A stretch of 5,145 nucleotides of DNA. Source: Gemmatimonadota bacterium. GTDB taxonomy: Bacteria > Latescibacterota > UBA2968 > UBA8231. The DNA is taken from assembly GCA_026706505.1 (NCBI GenBank), contig JAPOYQ010000243.1, positions 1 to 5,145 on the forward strand, given 5' to 3'. The first letter of the stretch is position 1; every line of letters starts with the position of its first letter. Below the pieces are notes generated by a model. That model saw only the letters and a program-made list of their open reading frames with translations. It had not been told where the DNA came from and made no database searches. Below, piece by piece: positions 1 to 5,145 of the stretch. The translations under genes and the position numbers were made by a program.

Positions 1-1
1 C

Positions 2-433
2 GTTTTGGCCGCGGCTATGGCCTATACCAATTACCTCATTGATGCGGAAATTCCAACGCGCTTACTCGCCTATATAGAGACTCATATCAGCAGCCGCCTG
101 CTGTTTTTGATTCTCCTCAATGTGTTTCTGCTAGCGGTTGGTTGTATGATCGACATGTTCTCCGCCCTCCTCATCGTCGTGCCCCTGATCCTGCCCATCG
201 CCGAGGCATACGATGTGCATCCCATTCACCTCGGAATCATTTTCTTGACCAACTTGGAAATCGGCTACTCGACGCCGCCGGTTGGGCTCAATCTCTTCAT
301 TGCTAGCATTCGCTTTGAGCAGCCCGTACACCGCCTCTACCGAGTTTCCTTGCCTTTTCTGTTGATCTTGTTGGCTTGTTTGGTCGTGATTACCTACTGG
401 GCTGATTTGAGTTTATTTTTCGTTGAGTCTTAG
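2..433 (+). CDS. TRAP transporter large permease subunit (DctM family), C-terminal fragment
   Basis: This is the carboxy-terminal ~143 residues of a DctM-type large membrane subunit. Full-length members are usually about 430 residues, so roughly two thirds lie beyond the left edge. TRAP transporters are inner-membrane, ion-gradient-driven importers of carboxylates and related anions; the large subunit works with a small DctQ subunit and a periplasmic binding protein, neither visible here. Counting from the TTG at position 5, residues 31-46 and 52-66 are hydrophobic membrane segments. Residues 47-64 fit the family pattern of a conserved Asp (D50) followed by a Pro-rich helix (VVPLILP). Residues 86-98 (IGYSTPPVGLNLF) match the hallmark iG..TPPvG..lF loop. 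A last hydrophobic helix spans about 115-130 and the protein ends in a short acidic tail before TAG. The frame is open to the window edge, so the TTG at 5 is not taken as a start. Substrate cannot be told from this fragment. Confidence 0.93.
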   Translation, partial: VLAAAMAYTNYLIDAEIPTRLLAYIETHISSRLLFLILLNVFLLAVGCMIDMFSALLIVVPLILPIAEAYDVHPIHLGIIFLTNLEIGYSTPPVGLNLFIASIRFEQPVHRLYRVSLPFLLILLACLVVITYWADLSLFFVES

Positions 434-466
434 ATTTTTTTGTTTGTTATATTTACATATTAATTT
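434..466. other. AT-rich convergent intergenic gap
   Basis: These 33 bases separate the stop of the TRAP gene (plus strand) from the stop of the mcrC homologue (minus strand). The stretch is almost entirely A and T, in sharp contrast to both genes. It begins with a run of seven T (435-441) just after the TRAP stop. I found no convincing GC-rich stem next to the T tract, so it does not qualify as a classical intrinsic terminator. It is probably where transcripts from both sides end. The AT richness continues into the last codons of mcrC, up to about position 490. Confidence 0.45.
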
Positions 467-1627
467 TTATATGACATTTTCTATTTTACGGATCACGCCT
501 TGGCCTGCTTTCTCTATATTTTCGGCTTCGAAATCGTACCCGAGCGCTTGTACTGCCACTGGGCCGACTTCGAACTGCTCGTCCACATCGCTGCTGGGAT
601 AGAGCAAAAAGGCCCGCCGCGTGCCTAGCTGAACCGCATAGGCAACCACCTGCTGCACATCGCTTTCCGAGGGGCCATCGGCCTTGTACTTTGCATCTAT
701 CACCGCCAGCGGCTGCCCGGTTGCCGCCGAAAATAGAGCCATGTCCAAGCGAAAAGAAAACCGCTCCGTTCCCTTGAGTCGCGTGTGGTACTGGGCTTTT
801 AGTTCGACCTCGTGGTTGAGCTTGTGGTCGATGAACGCCGTGCAAAACCGCTCGAATAAGGTCGGCATGTGCAACAGGTATGCCGGCCCTTCCTCGGCCC
901 CTATCCCCCAAGCCGGACTTCGCTGTTGGAGCAAGGGATAACACAAGGCATGCATGGGTCGGTAGTCCTCGTTTAGCCGGTGATACGCGACGCCGAGGCA
1001 ATCTGCGGGACGAATGTGGCGGTAATTTAGCTCGCTCAGCGCCCACCAAGCTCTACCAACTATCTGCCGAATGCTATCGCGGCGAAAGGCAAAGCGCCTC
1101 AGGCCGTACAGCGCGTTGGCCAAGATGCGATTGTCGACGATATCGGGCGTGTGCTCTGCAAACCGACAGTAGGGATGGACGCCCAGACCGCTGCGCTCGG
1201 GGCACATGCGCCCCCGCACCCACCGACTGGGGCCTTCGCGGGTTTGGTAATCCCAAAACAGCCCGTGCTGCACCCGTTGTAAAACCTTGCGCGCTAGCAC
1301 CTCGGCCCAAAACTCGTAGATATCCCCCATCGTGGCCGGAGCCTTGTGCGCGCTGATCTTGGGCAACTGATAGGCATACTCCAGCATGGGCATGAGCAGC
1401 GAGCAGCGTATTTTGGGATTGATTTCTATGGTGGCATCCGCGCCCAAAGGCACCACGCCGACATATCCCCGCGACCTGAGCTGATAACACTGGTCATTGA
1501 GCGGGCTGGGGAAACAGAACTCCAGCTCTTTTGGATATTGAGCGTGCAGGTTCAGGGCCTGTTCGACCGCAAGCTCGGCAGCCGGTATCGCCGCCACTTC
1601 CTCTTCGATCAGCTCGTAGCGTCGCAC
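467..1627 (-). CDS. mcrC: McrC-family PD-(D/E)xK endonuclease subunit of a McrBC-type restriction system
   Basis: This is the probable cleavage subunit of a modification-dependent (type IV-like) restriction complex, working with the AAA+ protein encoded just upstream; 386 residues from the chosen start. The N-terminal half carries McrC landmarks: INPKI (69-73), RGR (138-140), and DIVDNRILANAL (162-173). The central LFERF (257-261) matches the family's LFE motif. The nuclease core follows: RLDMAL with Asp295, then VIDAKYK with D-A-K at 311-313, giving the D...(D/E)xK active site, and a downstream QQVVAYA (325-331) resembling the Q-x-x-x-Y element of RecB-like nucleases. All predicted catalytic residues are present, so the enzyme looks intact. 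The frame stays open back to a TTG at 1735, but that would overlap mcrB by about 100 bases. I chose GTG at 1627 because AGGA lies six bases before it. A TTG at 1633 overlapping the mcrB stop is the alternative. Family is clear; the target is not. Confidence 0.92.
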   Translation of the reverse strand: MRRYELIEEEVAAIPAAELAVEQALNLHAQYPKELEFCFPSPLNDQCYQLRSRGYVGVVPLGADATIEINPKIRCSLLMPMLEYAYQLPKISAHKAPATMGDIYEFWAEVLARKVLQRVQHGLFWDYQTREGPSRWVRGRMCPERSGLGVHPYCRFAEHTPDIVDNRILANALYGLRRFAFRRDSIRQIVGRAWWALSELNYRHIRPADCLGVAYHRLNEDYRPMHALCYPLLQQRSPAWGIGAEEGPAYLLHMPTLFERFCTAFIDHKLNHEVELKAQYHTRLKGTERFSFRLDMALFSAATGQPLAVIDAKYKADGPSESDVQQVVAYAVQLGTRRAFLLYPSSDVDEQFEVGPVAVQALGYDFEAENIEKAGQGVIRKIENVI

Positions 1628-1629
1628 GC

Positions 1630-3063
1630 TCAATCCTGCAAACGCCCGGAGACCTTGGACCAGCGAAAGCGCGCCATCTGATCCGGACGATCGAAAAACA
1701 CTTCCTCCAGATATGGCTCGACCTCTCCTTGCCAAATATGCGCCAGCGCCGTTGCTATATCGGCGACCATGAAGAAAGAAATGCCCAGTTCGCAGTCCTC
1801 ATCCCCAATGGATTGATTCACTTCTTTTAGTAGCGCGACCAATTTATCCGCGGGCAAGCCCCTGTTCCCGAGATAAGTTGCCAACAACTGGTAGTTAGGC
1901 CGCAGGCGGATAAAGCTAAATCGCCGTCGCATGGCTTGGTCAACCAAGGCGATCGACCGGTCGGCCGTGTTCATCGTGCCGATGAGATAGACGTTGGCTG
2001 GAATCGAGAACTTGGGACCGCCACTGGCTAGCGCGATCGGGCGGTCGCGGTATTCTAGCAGGTACATTAGCTCGCCGAAAACGCGCGCGAGGTTTGCGCG
2101 GTTTATTTCATCGATGATTAGCACACAGGGCTTTTCTCCGGCTTGGCGCGCCTTGTCGCAAAACCGGAGAAAATGTCCGACGGCTAATTCGTAGTGCAGT
2201 GCGCCCTCTACCACCCGTGGCCGGATCCCCTGGACGAAATCCTCATACGCGTACGAGGCGTGGAACTGCACGAGTTCGCTAAAACCGCCGCCATCCACCA
2301 GATAACGCGCCAAGCGCTCGGCCAAGTACGTCTTGCCGGTGCCGGGCGGGCCGTATAGGATGAGCTGCTGCTTGCGCTGCAATTGGTCAATCCAGCCCTT
2401 TAGCTGATCGGCACTGTAGCCAGTCTCCGCAGTGAAGGCCTGGACGTCGTAGCTTGCGCCCGCACGGATGCCGCCACCGCGAGCATGCCGTTCTACAGCC
2501 TCTTGTATCTGTTCCATCCGCCGCTCGAGCTCGCTTTCTAAAACAACCGGCTGTAATTGCTCGACTTCAAAGGGCCTAACGCGCAGGTGCAGACCCGTTT
2601 GACGCAAAAATTTCGGTTGAACGGGTGCACAGCGATACACCCTCAACACCGTCAGCCAAATGTCCCGCTCAATCCCCGCCCGCCATGTTTCGACGGCTTT
2701 TGCCGTCCACGGCGTCAGTTCGGCTGCCAGCGCGCAGACCCAAGCGGCATTGGGCAGCTTGAAGTAACCTACGGGCACAGCCAGCGAATTCACCAGTCCA
2801 TGCTCTGCCCAGCGCTCGGCTTGCTCTGCGTCCCTAAAATCTTCCGGCGACCACCCAGTGTCTGCCTTGCCTGTGGCGTAATAACACGCGGCCTCGCTTT
2901 CCCATAAGGGCATGGCCTTTAGCAGCCGTGTGCCACGAATGATCGCCATTGTCTCGCCCGCTGCCAGTGCGGCGCCCTCGGGGCCGGGACGACGCAAAAG
3001 TCGGTCGTACGGCCCGGTCAAAGGCTTGTCTAAGCGCAGGCGGATAGATTTCAATTGAGCCAT
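1630..3063 (-). CDS. mcrB: McrB-family AAA+ motor subunit with an unrecognised N-terminal domain
   Basis: This is the probable DNA-recognition and nucleotide-hydrolysing motor of a McrBC-type restriction complex; 477 residues. The C-terminal AAA+ module starts near residue 205. Walker A is GPPGTGKT (238-245), then VQFHASYAYEDFVQG (265-279), which is highly typical of McrB-like proteins. Walker B is LIIDEINRAN (315-324), followed by VFGELMYLLE (328-337). The hallmark MNTADRS (364-370) follows, then an arginine-rich RRRF (379-382). LGISFF (426-431) and PYLEEVFFD (450-458) complete the family C-terminus. McrB of E. coli uses GTP; GTP preference here is by family. Residues 1-175 match no domain I can name. 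Strand-like hydrophobic runs at 93-115 and 135-148 would suit a compact base-reading domain, and a charged stretch (176-195) links it to the motor. The ATG start has AGAAGG eight bases upstream. No damage to the motor motifs is seen. mcrC follows immediately in the same operon. Confidence 0.93.
   Translation of the reverse strand: MAQLKSIRLRLDKPLTGPYDRLLRRPGPEGAALAAGETMAIIRGTRLLKAMPLWESEAACYYATGKADTGWSPEDFRDAEQAERWAEHGLVNSLAVPVGYFKLPNAAWVCALAAELTPWTAKAVETWRAGIERDIWLTVLRVYRCAPVQPKFLRQTGLHLRVRPFEVEQLQPVVLESELERRMEQIQEAVERHARGGGIRAGASYDVQAFTAETGYSADQLKGWIDQLQRKQQLILYGPPGTGKTYLAERLARYLVDGGGFSELVQFHASYAYEDFVQGIRPRVVEGALHYELAVGHFLRFCDKARQAGEKPCVLIIDEINRANLARVFGELMYLLEYRDRPIALASGGPKFSIPANVYLIGTMNTADRSIALVDQAMRRRFSFIRLRPNYQLLATYLGNRGLPADKLVALLKEVNQSIGDEDCELGISFFMVADIATALAHIWQGEVEPYLEEVFFDRPDQMARFRWSKVSGRLQD
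1634..1637 (-). promoter_or_regulatory. Shine-Dalgarno AGGA deciding the mcrC start
   Basis: On the minus strand AGGA lies inside the last codons of the mcrB homologue, immediately before its TGA. It is six bases upstream of GTG (1627-1625) but directly abuts TTG (1633-1631). The spacing favours GTG, which begins two bases after the mcrB stop codon. This arrangement suggests that translation of mcrC is coupled to termination on mcrB. Confidence 0.55.
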
Positions 3064-3083
3064 TGCATGTACCTTCTATGCAA
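3063..3083. repeat. Perfect 6-bp inverted repeat TTGCAT-N9-ATGCAA over the mcrB translation start
   Basis: The arms TTGCAT (3063-3068) and ATGCAA (3078-3083) are exact reverse complements separated by nine bases. The repeat covers the mcrB ribosome-binding site and touches the first base of its ATG. It is also adjacent to the -10-like sequence at 3084-3090. As DNA it resembles a small dimeric-repressor operator. As mcrB mRNA it could form a short AU-rich hairpin with the ribosome-binding site in the loop, but with only two GC pairs that fold would be weak. The symmetry is seen; the regulatory role is inferred. Confidence 0.4.
3072..3077 (-). promoter_or_regulatory. Strong Shine-Dalgarno of mcrB (AGAAGG)
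   Basis: Read on the minus strand, AGAAGG is eight bases upstream of the ATG at 3063-3061, close to ideal spacing. It supports that ATG as the mcrB start. It lies in the centre of an inverted repeat, whose right arm on this strand ends on the A of the start codon. Confidence 0.65.
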
Positions 3084-3090
3084 GATAATA
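3084..3090. promoter_or_regulatory. Back-to-back -10-like elements in the mcrB / permease divergent gap
   Basis: The heptamer GATAATA gives GATAAT on the plus strand (5 of 6 to TATAAT) and TATTAT on the minus strand. It lies between two divergent genes, so it could serve either. For mcrB, a weak -35-like TTGGAA lies 15 bases upstream on the minus strand, and the transcript would start only a few bases before the ribosome-binding site. For the permease no good -35 was found at 16-18 bases. These are sequence resemblances only. Confidence 0.3.
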
Positions 3091-3161
3091 GGCTCGGGCC
3101 ACTCTTTCCAAAATCCAAGCCTTTTTTATTTTGTCCTCCACCTCAAGCCCCACAAGGTCCC

Positions 3162-4574
3162 TTGCCTCGCCGACTCTCTCTGATCATATCCGAGCTAGCG
3201 CCCAAACAATGGGTGGGCTTACTATTGGGTACCTCGGCCCTCCTTTTGGGCTTTGCCGCCCCTCTGACTGCGCTGCCTATCCCCGTGCAAAACGCCCTTG
3301 GCATCGCCCTTTTTGCCCTGTTCTTTTGGACTACCGAACCCATACCCATCGCGCTGAGTTCGGTGGGGGTGCTCGCCCTGATCCCGGCCGTTGGCTTGCT
3401 GAGTTTCGAGCAGAGCTTAGCCCCTTTCGTCTCCAAGACCGTCTGGCTCGTCCTCGCCGGCATGGCCCTGAGCTTGGGGGTAGCCAATACGGGTCTCGGA
3501 GACGCACTGGCGTCTTGGCTTCAGTCCCGTCTGTCGCAGCGCCCCTTCCTCCTGCTCTGCCAATTGCACCTGATCGGGTTAGTGACGGCTTTCCTAATCC
3601 CGTCCGGAGTAATCCGAGTCCTGTTCTTGATGCCAATTGGTATCGCCCTCGTCGAGCGCTTACACATTCGCCCATCGCCGCATCTCAAGGCCGCTGTCCT
3701 GCTCTCCTTGCTTTGCAGCACGTATTTTGGCGGTTGTGGGCTTTTGACCGGCTCTGTCCCCAACTTGGTCTTGGCCGGCCAATACGAAAAAACCCAAGGC
3801 ACACCCATATTTTGGGCCACTTGGTTGTATTGGATGTTTCCAGTCATCGGCCTTTTGCGGACGTTCGTATCGCTCGGCGTAATCTGGCTGCTTTTTGGCC
3901 GCCATCTCGATGGCCATGTCATCCAGCGAGTCCCTTCCCCGAGCAGCGCACCGCTGACCCGCGTTCAGCGACGTGCCCTGTATATTCTCCTTGCGGGAGT
4001 GAGCCTGTGGGCGACGGATCTCCTTCACCACATTCAACCCGTCTATGTTGGCTTGGGCCTAGTAGTATTGTTCCTCTGGCCACGCTGGGGACTGCTCCGT
4101 TTTGGCGACTTAGTCAAGGTCCGCTTCGCGCTTCTATCCTACATTGTCGCTCTGCTCACGTTGGGCCACGCCTTGGACGCGGCCGGATTTAACCACCTAT
4201 TCATCGCGGCTTGCAGCAAATATCTGTCGTTAGAGGAATACGGCTGGCTGGGCAAGCACTTATCGCTTTGTTTGGTCGCCCTGCCCCTCGATTTCCTGAT
4301 GGATATCGCCGCTGTAGCCGGTGTGGCGACCATCCCCCTGATGGAGCTAGGTGCCCAACACGGAGTCGCACCGCTGCCGGCAGCATTCAGCGTGGCGATG
4401 GCAACGACTTTGGCCTTCTTACCCTACCAGTCAGCGCCTTTCATGGTAGCCTATGGTTTTCGGCAGCTCTCCATGCAACAGCTCGTTCTCGCCCAGGGCC
4501 TTATTTCCACAGCATCCTTGGCCCTGCTCTGTCCGCTCAACTTGCTCTATTGGCGATGGCTAGGGCTGATTTGA
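3162..4574 (+). CDS. SLC13/DASS-superfamily anion permease
   Basis: This is an inner-membrane transporter of the divalent-anion:sodium symporter superfamily, whose members take up dicarboxylates, citrate, sulfate and similar anions; about 470 residues from the chosen TTG, a normal length. It is strongly hydrophobic with about 11-12 membrane segments. FWTTEPIPI (55-63) matches the conserved W.TE.iPi after the second helix. TVWLVLAGMALSLGVANTGL (93-112) matches the first scaffold and re-entrant region. TGSVPN (196-201) is the first-half counterpart of the GTPPN loop, and LPYQSAP (420-426) the second-half counterpart. The usual SNT sodium-site motif is absent: its place reads PSGVIRV (147-153). 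The frame is open back to 3063, but codons before 3162 look non-coding (proline-rich, rare codons). The TTG at 3162 has AAGG four bases upstream; ATG 3078 is the alternative. It is divergent from mcrB and 46 bases before purB. Substrate and ion coupling are unknown. Confidence 0.88.
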   Translation: MPRRLSLIISELAPKQWVGLLLGTSALLLGFAAPLTALPIPVQNALGIALFALFFWTTEPIPIALSSVGVLALIPAVGLLSFEQSLAPFVSKTVWLVLAGMALSLGVANTGLGDALASWLQSRLSQRPFLLLCQLHLIGLVTAFLIPSGVIRVLFLMPIGIALVERLHIRPSPHLKAAVLLSLLCSTYFGGCGLLTGSVPNLVLAGQYEKTQGTPIFWATWLYWMFPVIGLLRTFVSLGVIWLLFGRHLDGHVIQRVPSPSSAPLTRVQRRALYILLAGVSLWATDLLHHIQPVYVGLGLVVLFLWPRWGLLRFGDLVKVRFALLSYIVALLTLGHALDAAGFNHLFIAACSKYLSLEEYGWLGKHLSLCLVALPLDFLMDIAAVAGVATIPLMELGAQHGVAPLPAAFSVAMATTLAFLPYQSAPFMVAYGFRQLSMQQLVLAQGLISTASLALLCPLNLLYWRWLGLI

Positions 4575-4580
4575 CGCACA

Positions 4581-4610
4581 TTGGCGTTTATGATGCCCAA
4601 TGCTTATGAT
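4581..4610 (+). promoter_or_regulatory. Candidate promoter of purB
   Basis: In the 46-base gap between the permease and purB, TTGGCG (4581-4586, 4 of 6 to the -35 consensus) and TATGAT (4605-4610, 5 of 6 to the -10 consensus) are 18 bases apart. Transcription would begin only a few bases before the ATG at 4621, leaving almost no leader, and no good Shine-Dalgarno precedes that ATG. The heptamer TTATGAT occurs twice, at 4588-4594 and 4604-4610, 16 bases apart. Alternatively purB is read through from the permease gene. Confidence 0.3.
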
Positions 4611-4620
4611 AAATCAAGTC

Positions 4621-5145
4621 ATGTCTACAGCCATCGCCAATGTCCTCGCCCAGCGCTACGCCAGTCAGGCGATTCAAGATCTGTGGTCTGAACGCGGTCG
4701 CATCGTCCTCGAGCGTGAGTTGTGGATTGCCATCCTCAAAGCACAGCGCGACCTAAAGCTCGACGTGCCCGCCGCAGCCATAAATGCCTATGAGCACGTC
4801 AAGGATCAAGTTGACCTCGAAGCCATCGCGCGCCGCGAAGCCGTTTTGCGGCATGACGTCAAGGCGCGCATCGAAGAATTCTGTAGTCTGGCCGGCTGCG
4901 AGCACATTCACAAGGGGATGACCAGTCGCGATCTGACCGATAATGTCGAGCAGTATCAGATTCTCCGCTCCTTGCAGCAAATGCAGGTCAAGTACGTAGC
5001 CCTTCTTCTGCGCTTAGGCCAACGGGCGCTGCAATGGAAGGAACTCGCGGTCGCTGGCAGGACCCACTACGCAGCCGCACAACCCACGACGCTCGGCAAG
5101 CGCCTCGCCATGTTCGGCGAGGAGATGCTGGTCGCCTTTGACCGC
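4621..5145 (+). CDS. purB: Adenylosuccinate lyase, N-terminal part
   Basis: Adenylosuccinate lyase acts twice in purine synthesis in the cytoplasm: it splits SAICAR to AICAR plus fumarate, and adenylosuccinate to AMP plus fumarate. The enzyme is a homotetramer of the fumarase/aspartase superfamily. The window holds the first 175 residues, open to the right edge; the whole protein would be about 470. VLAQRYAS (8-15) and LRHDVKARIEEF (76-87) are typical of this enzyme. HKGMTSRDLTDNVEQ (97-111) is the conserved substrate-binding TS..LTdN loop. AGRTHYAAAQPTTLGKR (145-161) is the H-x-x-A-Q-P-T-T segment with the functionally important His149. The distal signature GSSAMPYK-type loop is out of view. 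The style, especially the SRDLT.NVEQ wording, is closest to actinobacterial PurB from memory. In-frame ATGs at 4600 and 4606 are possible, but 4621 gives the family N-terminus; none has a good ribosome-binding site. Confidence 0.92.
   Translation, partial: MSTAIANVLAQRYASQAIQDLWSERGRIVLERELWIAILKAQRDLKLDVPAAAINAYEHVKDQVDLEAIARREAVLRHDVKARIEEFCSLAGCEHIHKGMTSRDLTDNVEQYQILRSLQQMQVKYVALLLRLGQRALQWKELAVAGRTHYAAAQPTTLGKRLAMFGEEMLVAFDR

Noticed and set aside
434..490. Intrinsic terminator between the TRAP and mcrC genes
   Set aside because: A T7 run is present but I could not find a stable GC-rich stem in front of it on either strand, so only an AT-rich gap is reported.
880..1356. A 158-residue open frame on the plus strand opposite mcrC
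   Set aside because: Low-complexity, Arg/Pro/Ala-rich, with no ribosome-binding site; it is antisense to the conserved McrC frame.
486..1490. Two other minus-strand open frames (486-1049 and 1074-1490) inside mcrC
   Set aside because: They are in a different frame from the McrC homologue, which has intact conserved motifs through the same stretch, so no frameshift needs to be invoked.
1628..1735. Longer mcrC beginning at TTG 1735
   Set aside because: It would overlap the end of mcrB by about 100 bases, and the extra residues are Ser/Gly/Arg-rich without family resemblance; the start near 1627-1633 has a ribosome-binding site.
2834..3118. A 94-residue minus-strand open frame over the mcrB start
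   Set aside because: It runs out of frame with the intact McrB homologue and has no recognisable features; it merely reads through the divergent gap.
3131..4192. A 353-residue open frame on the plus strand in a different frame from the permease
   Set aside because: It is rich in Arg, Pro and Ser, has no recognisable motif, and lies wholly inside the permease frame, which has clear family motifs and membrane helices. It is a shadow of a GC-rich gene.
4753..4980. A 75-residue minus-strand open frame opposite purB
   Set aside because: It is antisense to the conserved PurB frame, with no supporting signal.
1..5145. CRISPR arrays, tRNA or rRNA genes, insertion sequences, attachment sites
   Set aside because: No regularly spaced repeats, cloverleaf-like or rRNA-like stretches, transposase motifs or terminal inverted repeats were seen by eye.

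Overview
The window holds five protein-coding genes and almost no unassigned DNA; the longest stretch without a gene is about 100 bases. The host looks like a moderately GC-rich bacterium. A TRAP transporter and a DASS-type permease fit a Gram-negative of proteobacterial or delta-like type, but the adenylosuccinate lyase has the sequence style best known from actinobacteria. I therefore do not commit to a phylum. No rRNA, tRNA, CRISPR array, insertion sequence or phage gene was seen.

Layout. (1) 2-433, plus strand: the last third of a TRAP transporter large membrane subunit (DctM family), cut by the left edge. (2) 467-3063, minus strand: a two-gene McrBC-type module that converges on the TRAP gene. 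The upstream gene encodes an AAA+ McrB-family motor with an N-terminal domain I cannot name. The downstream gene encodes a McrC-family PD-(D/E)xK nuclease, starting right at the end of mcrB on a non-ATG codon. (3) about 3162-4574, plus strand: a polytopic SLC13/DASS-superfamily permease, divergent from mcrB. Its usual SNT sodium-site motif is replaced. (4) 4621-5145, plus strand: the N-terminal 175 residues of adenylosuccinate lyase (PurB), cut by the right edge.

How it works together. The McrB and McrC homologues very probably form one modification-dependent (type IV-like) restriction complex: McrB recognises DNA and translocates using nucleotide hydrolysis, and McrC cleaves. The module sits between transport and purine-biosynthesis genes, as expected of a small defence cassette lodged in a housekeeping neighbourhood. 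The mcrB/permease divergent gap carries a perfect 6-bp inverted repeat (TTGCAT-N9-ATGCAA) that encloses the mcrB ribosome-binding site. It also carries back-to-back -10-like sequences, so it is the best candidate control point in the window.

I see no wholly new system. The most open question is what the N-terminal domain of the McrB homologue recognises.
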